The notes beneath the pieces are model-generated. The model saw only the letters and a list, made by a program, of their open reading frames with translations, did not search any database and was not told where the DNA came from. From NCBI GenBank assembly GCA_947600345.1, contig CANQGC010000076.1, forward strand, positions 1 to 11,127: a stretch of DNA of 11,127 nt, read 5' to 3'. The position numbers and the translations under genes were made by a program. The DNA comes from an uncultured Clostridia bacterium (GTDB lineage: Bacteria; Bacillota; Clostridia; Christensenellales; Aristaeellaceae). Numbering within the stretch: position 1 is the first letter of the stretch; each line of letters opens with the position of its first letter. Of this stretch, positions 1 through 5,096 are shown in pieces.

Positions 1-289
1 TGGCCTCCGCCGCGCGGATGTTGCTGTCCAGCGATCCGCTGCGCTCGCAGGCCGCGACCGTGTCCCACAGGGCGATCCTGTGGGACGTGAGCAGTTCTTT
101 CTTCCCCTCCACGCCGTCCGGCCTCGGCTCCCCCAGCAGCTCGGCCATCATCGGCCAGAAGGCGTTGCGGGGATGGGCGTAGTAGAAGCTCTGGTTGAGC
201 GACTCCACGCTGGGCATGGAGCCCAGGATCAGCACGCGGGCGTCCGGCCTCCAAACCGGGCCGAAGCCGCGAATCTTTCCGTCCGTCAC
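1..289 (-). CDS. DNA-deoxyinosine (hypoxanthine-DNA) glycosylase, UDG family 6, partial
   Basis: Only the N-terminal 96 residues are in the window; the C-terminus runs off the left edge. Seen: a GSMPS motif (about residues 23-27) after a short hydrophobic strand, then YYAHPRNAFW (36-45) and a later SLDSNI stretch. This is the pattern of the family 6 uracil-DNA glycosylase superfamily (hypoxanthine-DNA glycosylase), which removes deaminated adenine from DNA. Family members are about 160-180 residues, so roughly half is missing. The Asn in HPRN is the likely catalytic residue (inference from the family). The start is GTG, overlapping the stop of the upstream sirtuin gene by four bases (GTGA), with no clear Shine-Dalgarno sequence of its own, so translation is probably coupled. 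A general uracil-DNA glycosylase activity is a less likely alternative. Confidence 0.85.
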   Translation of the reverse strand, partial: MTDGKIRGFGPVWRPDARVLILGSMPSVESLNQSFYYAHPRNAFWPMMAELLGEPRPDGVEGKKELLTSHRIALWDTVAACERSGSLDSNIRAAEA

Positions 290-1005
290 GGCAGCTGGGA
301 AAACACCTGGCCGATGGGGTCGCGCAGGATCAGGTCCGCGCGGGAATCCTTCGGCGTGGGGGTCTTGTTCACCAGCACCAGCCGGTGGCCGCGGTACTCG
401 TCGATCAGCCCCGCAGCCGGGTACACGCTCAGCGACGTGCCGCCGATGATGAGCACGTCCGCCCGGGAGATGGCGCTGACCGCGCCGGTGATGCAGTCGT
501 AGTCCAGCGATTCCTCGTAGAGCACCACGTCGGGCTTGATCGTGCCGCCGCACGAGCACTTGGGGACGCCGGCGCTCTGCTTGACGTAGTCCGCGTTGTA
601 GAACTTGCCGCAGCGCTGGCAGTAATTGCGCAGCGTGCTGCCGTGCAGCTCGAAGACCTTCTTCGAGCCAGCCGCCTGATGCAGCCCGTCGATGTTCTGG
701 GTCACCACGGCGAGCAGCTTTCCCTCCGACTCCCACTGCGCAAGCTTCACGTGGGCGGGATTCGGCTTCGCGCCGGAGATGAGCATCTTGTCCCGGTAGA
801 AGCGGTAGAACTCCTCGGGATAGCGGACGAAGAAGCTGTGGCTCAAGATGGTCTCGGGTGGGTAGTCGTACTTCTGGTTGTAGAGTCCGTCGACGCTGCG
901 GAAGTCGGGAATGCCGCTCTCAGTGGACACGCCTGCACCGCCGAAGAACACGATGCGATGCGCTTCGCGCACCCAACTCTTGAGAGTCTCCAGGTTTTCA
1001 TTCAT
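286..1005 (-). CDS. NAD-dependent protein deacylase, SIR2 family (sirtuin)
   Basis: A cytoplasmic sirtuin that removes acyl groups from protein lysines using NAD+, releasing nicotinamide and O-acyl-ADP-ribose. Seen in its 239 residues: the NAD-binding signature GAGVSTESGIPDFRS (23-37), TQNIDGLH (102-109), the catalytic His in ELHGS (H121), a structural zinc site made of C129/C132 and C150/C152, and GTSLSVYPAAG (189-199). All catalytic and zinc residues are present and the length is typical of compact bacterial sirtuins, so it should be active. The start is well supported: AAGGTGGTGATC, which matches the 16S anti-Shine-Dalgarno complement at all but one position, lies 4 bases before the ATG. 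A promoter sits just upstream. The downstream partner is a DNA glycosylase with overlapping reading frame. Substrate proteins and acyl preference cannot be read from the sequence. Confidence 0.96.
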   Translation of the reverse strand: MNENLETLKSWVREAHRIVFFGGAGVSTESGIPDFRSVDGLYNQKYDYPPETILSHSFFVRYPEEFYRFYRDKMLISGAKPNPAHVKLAQWESEGKLLAVVTQNIDGLHQAAGSKKVFELHGSTLRNYCQRCGKFYNADYVKQSAGVPKCSCGGTIKPDVVLYEESLDYDCITGAVSAISRADVLIIGGTSLSVYPAAGLIDEYRGHRLVLVNKTPTPKDSRADLILRDPIGQVFSQLP

Positions 1006-1029
1006 ATCCGATCACCACCTTCTTCTTTT

Positions 1030-1058
1030 ATTCTACCATTATTCTAACGATTTGTCTA
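1030..1058 (-). promoter_or_regulatory. Sigma-A-type promoter of the sirtuin-glycosylase operon
   Basis: Read on the minus strand: -35 TAGACA (1053-1058), 17-bp spacer, -10 TAGAAT (1030-1035). Each hexamer differs from consensus at one position and the spacer is optimal. The predicted start, near 1023, would give a very short leader that begins almost at the ribosome binding site (1010-1021). Confidence 0.65.
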
Positions 1059-1084
1059 CTAATTTTAATAATATTTTCGCCAAT

Positions 1085-1104
1085 TCTTCTAATATGTTAG
1101 AAGA
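1085..1104. repeat. Perfect 8-bp inverted repeat between divergent promoters (possible operator)
   Basis: TCTTCTAA (1085-1092), spacer TATG, TTAGAAGA (1097-1104). It is a perfect two-fold symmetric 20-bp site in an AT-rich stretch (about 26% G+C over 1021-1140, against very GC-rich coding DNA around it). It sits upstream of both divergent promoters, where a dimeric regulator could act on either. It is not followed by a T-run, so it is not a classic terminator. No regulator gene is seen in the window. Confidence 0.45.
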
Positions 1105-1128
1105 TAATTTTGGAATTTGCGATTCGTA

Positions 1129-1157
1129 TTGTATTTTCCCGCGGTTTGTGCTATGAT
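1129..1157 (+). promoter_or_regulatory. Probable promoter of the double-glycine peptide gene
   Basis: -35-like TTGTAT (1129-1134), 17-bp spacer, -10 TATGAT (1152-1157, five of six consensus bases). The -10 lies inside a small inverted repeat GCTAT-GATT-ATAGC (1150-1163). Predicted start near 1164 gives a leader of about 70 bases. The weak -35 suggests activator use or low basal activity. Confidence 0.5.
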
Positions 1158-1235
1158 TATAGCGTAAGCGCGTCGGTCGGCTTGCCCAATCGCAGGGTTC
1201 TGAGCGCGCAAATGGACCGCAAAGGAGCGAGATGT

Positions 1236-1424
1236 ATGAATTCGATGGATAAGAATGCGTCCAAGGCGCTGAACGACGAGGATCTGGAGCAGATTTCCGG
1301 AGGCGCGGGTTCGGTCAGAATGGAGCCGTGCATCTGCCCGGCTTGCAAAAAGAAGATGATGGGCGTGATCGGCGCGTTCTGTCCCTATTGCAGAAAGAGC
1401 AAGCTGTTCCCCGCCATCGGCTGA
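1236..1424 (+). CDS. Small exported-peptide precursor: double-glycine leader plus zinc-ribbon-like core
   Basis: 62 residues. The leader (1-23) ends in ISGG and, counted from the predicted cut after G23, has Leu at -12, Asp at -8, Leu at -7, Ile at -4 and Gly at -2/-1. These are the hallmark positions recognised by C39 peptidase-containing ABC transporters that trim and export bacteriocins and signalling peptides. The predicted core of 39 residues is cationic and has five Cys: C32, then CPAC (34-37) and CPYC (49-52), spaced like two zinc knuckles. Start chosen at 1236 because AAAGGAG (1221-1227) lies 8 bases upstream; a longer in-frame start at 1110 lies upstream of the predicted promoter. 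Function is unknown: bacteriocin, signal peptide or RiPP precursor are possible. No transporter, modifying enzyme or immunity gene is visible nearby, and it is followed within 92 bases by a Nudix-like gene. Confidence 0.75.
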   Translation: MNSMDKNASKALNDEDLEQISGGAGSVRMEPCICPACKKKMMGVIGAFCPYCRKSKLFPAIG

Positions 1425-1438
1425 GCAACGGCGCTTCA

Positions 1439-1488
1439 CGCGCCGGAATGGGCCGGCGCGACGCTTCGCTGGCTCCTCACGGGGAGCC
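1439..1488 (+). repeat. Two tandem GC-rich hairpins between peptide gene and Nudix gene
   Basis: Hairpin 1: CGCGCCGG (1439-1446), six-base loop, CCGGCGCG (1453-1460), a perfect 8-bp stem. Hairpin 2: GGCTCC (1471-1476), loop, GGAGCC (1483-1488). An alternative stem GGCGC/GCGCC (1430-1434 / 1440-1444) would exclude hairpin 1. Neither is followed by a T-run, so they may be partial terminators, mRNA-stabilising or attenuation structures that uncouple the highly expressed peptide from the gene behind it. Confidence 0.4.
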
Positions 1489-1516
1489 GTCTGAATGATG
1501 AGGGGGTGATTCTTCT

Positions 1517-1948
1517 ATGGCAAGCGCGATTCGCAGCTGCGCGGGCGGCGTCGTATTTTGCGGGGAGCAGGTATTTTTGCTGATGAGCGACCGCGGCGAG
1601 TGGGTGATGCCCAAGGGCGTGATTCGCAACCGCAACCGTTCGAACGACGTGGCCCTGTGGCGCGTCGAGGACGAGGCGGGCATCCACGCCCACATCATCG
1701 GCATCGCCGGCAACACCCGCTTCGACTTCTTCTCCGAGAGCCGGGGCAAGGATGTGAGCAACCGCATCCAGTGGTTCGCCATGGAGGCGGACGATCCCTC
1801 CTTCCACATCTCCTTCGACCAGGGCTTCCTCAACGGCGGCTATTATCCGGTGGAGCGCGCCCGGGAGATGCTCTCCCACGAGTGCGACAAGGGGATTCTC
1901 GACACCGCCTATCAAATCTATGAAAGGGAAAAGAGCAAACCGGCCTAA
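1517..1948 (+). CDS. Nudix-fold protein with a degenerate Nudix box
   Basis: 143 residues, the length of a single Nudix domain. Seen: AGGVVF strand (9-14), VMPKG (30-34) and the start of a Nudix helix ending DEAGI (52-56), the arrangement of Nudix hydrolases that cleave nucleoside diphosphate-X compounds. Placing the canonical GX5EX7REUXEEXGU box from G34 to G55 gives Asn40 instead of Glu, Trp48-Arg49 instead of Arg-Glu, and Asp52-Glu53 for Glu-Glu. Only one of the metal-binding glutamates is therefore kept. It could be a non-catalytic ligand-binding or RNA-binding relative, or an unusual active variant. The start is supported by AGGGGGTGAT (1501-1510) six bases upstream. It lies in the same direction as the peptide gene, separated by hairpins, and is followed by a 15-bp hairpin, so it may be the last gene of that transcript. 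Substrate is unknown. Confidence 0.8.
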   Translation: MASAIRSCAGGVVFCGEQVFLLMSDRGEWVMPKGVIRNRNRSNDVALWRVEDEAGIHAHIIGIAGNTRFDFFSESRGKDVSNRIQWFAMEADDPSFHISFDQGFLNGGYYPVERAREMLSHECDKGILDTAYQIYEREKSKPA

Positions 1949-1965
1949 CGGCCTCCATCGAAACA

Positions 1966-2007
1966 CGGCAAAGGATCCGCGGGCTTCGACCGGCGGGTCC
2001 TTTGCCG
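1966..2007 (+). terminator. Long hairpin after the Nudix gene, probable terminator without a strong U-tract
   Basis: CGGCAAAGGATCCGC (1966-1980) pairs with GCGGGTCCTTTGCCG (1993-2007), a 15-bp stem with one T-G wobble and a 12-base loop containing TTCG. Only CGTTTCGC follows instead of a T-run, so intrinsic termination may be weak or Rho-assisted. Its place between the Nudix stop and the maf promoter fits an operon boundary. Confidence 0.6.
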
Positions 2008-2088
2008 CGTTTCGCGCTCCCCCGGGCCTCCCGTCCGCTCGCCCTTCGCGCGCGGACGTTTGCCCCTCCTGGTCCATTTCTGTAATTT

Positions 2089-2107
2089 GTTCGTGATATG
2101 TTCGTGA
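2089..2107. repeat. Direct repeat GTTCGTGA x2 with 11-bp period
   Basis: GTTCGTGA at 2089-2096 and again at 2100-2107, one helical turn apart, ending 16 bases before the -35 of the maf-mre promoter. The position is that of an upstream activator or repressor site. No regulator is identified. Confidence 0.35.
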
Positions 2108-2123
2108 CAATTCCGGCTCGCGC

Positions 2124-2151
2124 TTGAATCCTTTCACTTGTGTGGTATAAT
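2124..2151 (+). promoter_or_regulatory. Sigma-A promoter of the maf-mre-mrdA-rodA-spoIVF cluster
   Basis: -35 TTGAAT (2124-2129), 16-bp spacer, perfect -10 TATAAT (2146-2151) preceded by TG in the extended -10 position (TGGTATAAT). Predicted start near 2158. This is the only strong promoter I see before the eight-gene cluster. Confidence 0.75.
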
Positions 2152-2155
2152 AAAG

Positions 2156-2176
2156 AGTATTAGAATTGTGAATACT
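2156..2176. repeat. Inverted repeat at the predicted transcription start of maf
   Basis: AGTATT (2156-2161), nine-base spacer, AATACT (2171-2176), perfect 6-bp arms. It covers the predicted +1 region immediately downstream of the TATAAT box, a typical repressor operator position. It could equally be a weak stem in the 5' leader. Confidence 0.35.
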
Positions 2177-2192
2177 ATGGAGAAATGCGAAT

Positions 2193-2777
2193 ATGACCGG
2201 TCGAAGCGCCCAGTCCTTCCGGCTGATCCTCGCCTCCGGTTCCCCCCGGCGGCGGGAGCTCCTGGCGAAGATGGGCTACGAGTTTGAGATATTGGTGACC
2301 GACGTGGACGAGCACGTCCCCGGCCCCGCCCGCGAGGTGGTGGGAATCCTCTCCCGCCGCAAGGCCGACGCGGCGGCGGAGAAGCTCGACTCCGGCATCG
2401 TCATCGCCTCGGACACGCTGGTGTCCCTGAACGGCGAGGTGCTGGGCAAGCCCGAGGACGAGGCCGACGCCCACCGGATGCTCCGCGAGCTCTCCGGCAA
2501 CACCCACGAGGTGTTCACTGGGGTGACGCTGGCGGACGCGGCGGACGGGCGCAGGCTGACCCGCGTGGTGCGCACCGGCGTTCGCTTCCGCGCCCTCTCC
2601 GACGAGGAGATCCGGGCCTACATCCGAAGCGGCGAGCCCATGGACAAGGCCGGGGCCTACGGCATACAGGGCGGCGCGGGCAAGTTCGTCGAGGCGCTGG
2701 ACGGCTCCTACGAGAACGTGATCGGCTTCCCCGTGAGCGACATCGCGGACATGTTGAACGAATTTACGCGCGGCTGA
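2193..2777 (+). CDS. maf: Maf-like nucleoside triphosphate pyrophosphatase
   Basis: Cytoplasmic house-cleaning enzyme that hydrolyses non-canonical and some canonical (dTTP/UTP-type) nucleotides to the monophosphate and pyrophosphate, and is linked to septum formation in Bacillus. Seen in 194 residues: LASGSPRRREL (13-23), the catalytic Asp in ASDTLV (D74), LGKP (84-87), SGNTHEVFTGV (101-111), DKAGAYGIQG (151-160) and ENVIGFP (174-180). All are family hallmarks, and the set resembles the YhdE/Bacillus Maf subgroup. Length is normal. The start follows GGAG (2179-2182) by 10 bases; an ATG at 2177 is out of frame. It is first in the cluster, with only 22 bases before the mreB-like gene, the same position as maf in many Firmicutes (radC is absent here). 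Confidence 0.95.
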   Translation: MTGRSAQSFRLILASGSPRRRELLAKMGYEFEILVTDVDEHVPGPAREVVGILSRRKADAAAEKLDSGIVIASDTLVSLNGEVLGKPEDEADAHRMLRELSGNTHEVFTGVTLADAADGRRLTRVVRTGVRFRALSDEEIRAYIRSGEPMDKAGAYGIQGGAGKFVEALDGSYENVIGFPVSDIADMLNEFTRG

Positions 2778-2799
2778 GCGCGCAGAAGGGACTATTGCT

Positions 2800-3840
2800 A
2801 TGGGCGTTTTCTCTACCGGCGGCGTCGGGATCGACCTGGGCTCCGCGAACGTGACCATCTGCCTGGAGAACGAGGGCATCGTGCTGCGCGAGCCCAGCTA
2901 CGTGCTGTCCATGCGCGAGGACGACCGGGATGTGCTCGGCGTGGGCCGCGACGCGCGGCAAATGCTCGGGCGCACGCCCAAGGACGTGGTGCTGCTCTCC
3001 CCCGTGATGGACGGCGCGGTGGCGGATGTCTACCTGGCGACGCTGCTGCTGAAGTCGCTGGCGGAGAAGGCGCTGGGCAAGCGCCGCGCGCTGGAGAAGA
3101 ACCGGCTGGTGGTGAGCATGTCCACCGGCGCGACCCGCGTGGAGCACGCCGCCGCCGAGGCGGCCGTGCGCGGCGCGGGCGCCAAGCGGGCGGCGCTGCT
3201 GCGCGGAAGCGTGGCCGCGGCGCTGGGCGCAGGGCTGTCCATCGACGAGCCCAAGGGCATGATGGTCGTGCTGATCGGCGGCTCCACCACGGAGGTGGCG
3301 GTACTGTCGATGAACGGCGTAGTCGCCGCGCGCACCACCCGCACCGGAAGCCTGGCGCTGGACGAGGCCATCATGCGCGCCGTGCGCCGGGAGAAGGGCC
3401 TCATCATCGGCCAGCGCACCGCCGAGGACCTGAAGGTGGACCTGGGCACGGCGCTGGAGATCCCCATGGGCAGCGTCGAGAACGTGACCCTGCGCGGTCG
3501 CGACGCCCGCACGGGCCGGCCCGGCATGGCCGAGGTCAACGCGCTGGACATCCAGCGGGCGATCCTGCCCGCGCTGGACAACCTGCTCGAGAGCATCCGG
3601 GAGGCGTTCGAGAACACGCCCGCCGAGCTGGCGGAGGACATCCTCAAGAACGGCATCCGCCTCTCCGGCGGCGGCGCGCTGCTCGAGGGCCTGAAGGAGC
3701 GCCTCTCCGCGCTCCTGAACGTGCCGGTGACCATCGGCGAAAATCCCCAGGACGAGGTCGCCCTGGGCGCCTGCATCGCCGCCTCCGATGAGAAGATCTT
3801 CCAGAAGCTCGCGGCCACGGGCTGCCTGCTGGAGGTCTGA
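2800..3840 (+). CDS. mreB: MreB-like rod-shape actin homologue with altered nucleotide site
   Basis: 346 residues, the usual MreB length. MreB polymerises on the inner membrane face and guides the elongasome. Seen: phosphate-1 motif GIDLGSAN (10-17), LGRTP (56-60), MDGAVAD (70-76), IGQRTAEDLK (203-212), ENTPAELAEDI (271-281) and the connect-2 motif RLSGGGALLEGL (287-298), plus mre synteny on both sides. Several active-site elements are changed. The EEP catalytic-glutamate segment reads RGS (135-137), phosphate-2 DIGGGT reads LIGGST (158-163, Asp lost), and the adenosine-contact GDE region reads SLA (184-186). It may therefore bind nucleotide weakly and not hydrolyse it. Start: AAGGG (2786-2790) lies nine bases before the ATG. 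The frame is intact with normal codon use, so it is not a pseudogene. A canonical MreB might exist elsewhere in the genome. Confidence 0.9.
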   Translation: MGVFSTGGVGIDLGSANVTICLENEGIVLREPSYVLSMREDDRDVLGVGRDARQMLGRTPKDVVLLSPVMDGAVADVYLATLLLKSLAEKALGKRRALEKNRLVVSMSTGATRVEHAAAEAAVRGAGAKRAALLRGSVAAALGAGLSIDEPKGMMVVLIGGSTTEVAVLSMNGVVAARTTRTGSLALDEAIMRAVRREKGLIIGQRTAEDLKVDLGTALEIPMGSVENVTLRGRDARTGRPGMAEVNALDIQRAILPALDNLLESIREAFENTPAELAEDILKNGIRLSGGGALLEGLKERLSALLNVPVTIGENPQDEVALGACIAASDEKIFQKLAATGCLLEV

Positions 3841-3887
3841 GAAGCACCGAATCAGCTGCAAACTCCAAACCTTAAGGAGCAGATAGA

Positions 3888-5000
3888 ATGGCAAGAAAGA
3901 CGAGTGGCAACAAGCGGCGCTACTCCACGCGTGGAGATGCGGGAACGCCCCGGGCGAAGCGCGCCCGGCTTCGCCGCATACTGATCTACGTGCTGGCCTT
4001 CCTACTCGTCGCGGCGGCGGTCGCGCTGCTGATGTCGCGCGGCGACGGAAATCCCTCGGTCGTCGAGAATGCCGCGGGCTCGCTGCTGTCGCCGGTGCAG
4101 AACGCCATACGCACCGTCACCGGCGGCGTGCGCCACTTTGTGACCAACTGGCGAAACTACGACAAGCTCCAGAAGGAGTACGAGGACATCTCCTTCGAAA
4201 ACGAACAGCTGCGCATGGAGCTCCAGGGCGCCGAGGAGTCGCTGGCGGAGAACGAGCGGCTGCAGAAGCTGCTGGACGCCCAGTCCACCTACGAGTCCCT
4301 GGAACCCATCTACGCGAAGGTGATCGCCCGCGACGCCGGCCCCTGGTTCGAAACCTTCTCGGTCAATCGCGGCACCAGCCACGGCGTATCCACCGGCATG
4401 GCTGTGGTCAACGGCGACGGCCTGGTGGGCCGCGTGTATGAGGTTGGCCTGAACTACGCCAAGATCATCTCCATCATCGACAGCCGCAGCGCGGTGGCCT
4501 GCCTGATGCAGCGCACCCGCGACAACGGCGTGATGCGCGGCCAGGTGGCGGCCTCCGACTCTGAGGCCTTCTGCCGCGTCTACTATCTGCCGAACGTAAA
4601 CTCCATCACGCCCGGCGATACGGTGGTCACCTCGGGTACGGACTCCCTCTACCCGAAGGGGCTGCACATCGGCACCGTCACGGCGCTGAGCCTGGATGCC
4701 GGAAGCGAGGGCACCTACGCCGTGGTCGCGCCCTCGGTGGACTTCCAGCGCATCGAGGAGGTATTCATACTGCGCACGGTCATCGAGACCGACACCGAGT
4801 CGCTGCCCGCGCTCTCCACGCCCACGGCGGCCTACCAGCAGGCGGCCACGCCCGGGCCCAACGAGACGGCGACGCCCGCGCCCAGCGACGAGAATCCGCT
4901 CTGGTCCTATCCGACCAGCACGCCCGCGCCCGACCAGTCCACCTACTCGGACTTCAGCGTCGGCAACATCATCGAGGACGACTGGGCGAACGCAAGCTGA
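3888..5000 (+). CDS. mreC: Rod shape-determining protein MreC
   Basis: Bitopic membrane protein that links cytoplasmic MreB to PBP2 and RodA outside the membrane. Seen in 370 residues: a basic cytoplasmic N-terminus rich in Arg/Lys (1-30), one transmembrane helix (31-49), an extracellular heptad-like coiled coil (about 90-130), then the beta-rich MreC core (about 135-298) with RGTSHGVSTGMAVVNGDGLVG-type strands and the SRSAVACL segment (199-206). The last 70 residues are a Pro/Thr/Ser-rich, acidic tail with repeated ATP.P units (see findings), longer than in typical MreC. The start is clear: AAGGAG (3874-3879) lies eight bases before the ATG. It follows mreB by 47 bases and precedes mreD by 96 bases that hold two hairpins. 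Confidence 0.93.
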   Translation: MARKTSGNKRRYSTRGDAGTPRAKRARLRRILIYVLAFLLVAAAVALLMSRGDGNPSVVENAAGSLLSPVQNAIRTVTGGVRHFVTNWRNYDKLQKEYEDISFENEQLRMELQGAEESLAENERLQKLLDAQSTYESLEPIYAKVIARDAGPWFETFSVNRGTSHGVSTGMAVVNGDGLVGRVYEVGLNYAKIISIIDSRSAVACLMQRTRDNGVMRGQVAASDSEAFCRVYYLPNVNSITPGDTVVTSGTDSLYPKGLHIGTVTALSLDAGSEGTYAVVAPSVDFQRIEEVFILRTVIETDTESLPALSTPTAAYQQAATPGPNETATPAPSDENPLWSYPTSTPAPDQSTYSDFSVGNIIEDDWANAS

Positions 5001-5006
5001 CGCCCC

Positions 5007-5045
5007 GCCTCCTGGGGAGGCCCACGAGCCTTCCCCGGGAGGGGA
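5007..5045 (+). repeat. Two small GC hairpins in the mreC-mreD gap
   Basis: GCCTCC-TGG-GGAGGC (5007-5021) and TCCCC-GGGA-GGGGA (5032-5045). No T-run follows, so they are not likely terminators. They may protect or set the processing of the long transcript and lower read-through translation into mreD. Confidence 0.4.
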
Positions 5046-5096
5046 GCGGCGGGCCCTGCGGCACGAATCCGGTTGTAAGCGAATACGGAGGTAGCC

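Noticed and set aside
1150..1184. A minus-strand promoter using TATAAT at 1156-1161
   Set aside because: No -35-like hexamer lies at 16-18 bp; the sirtuin gene already has a much better promoter closer by.
1110..1235. N-terminal extension of the double-glycine peptide starting at the ATG at 1110
   Set aside because: It would begin upstream of the predicted promoter and run through the leader RNA; the good ribosome binding site points to 1236 and the leader consensus needs only those residues.
2089..2107. LexA/DinR box reading of CGTGATATGTTCG
   Set aside because: Only the right half (GTTCG) fits; the left half lacks CGAAC and the length is one base short, so it is better described as a direct repeat.
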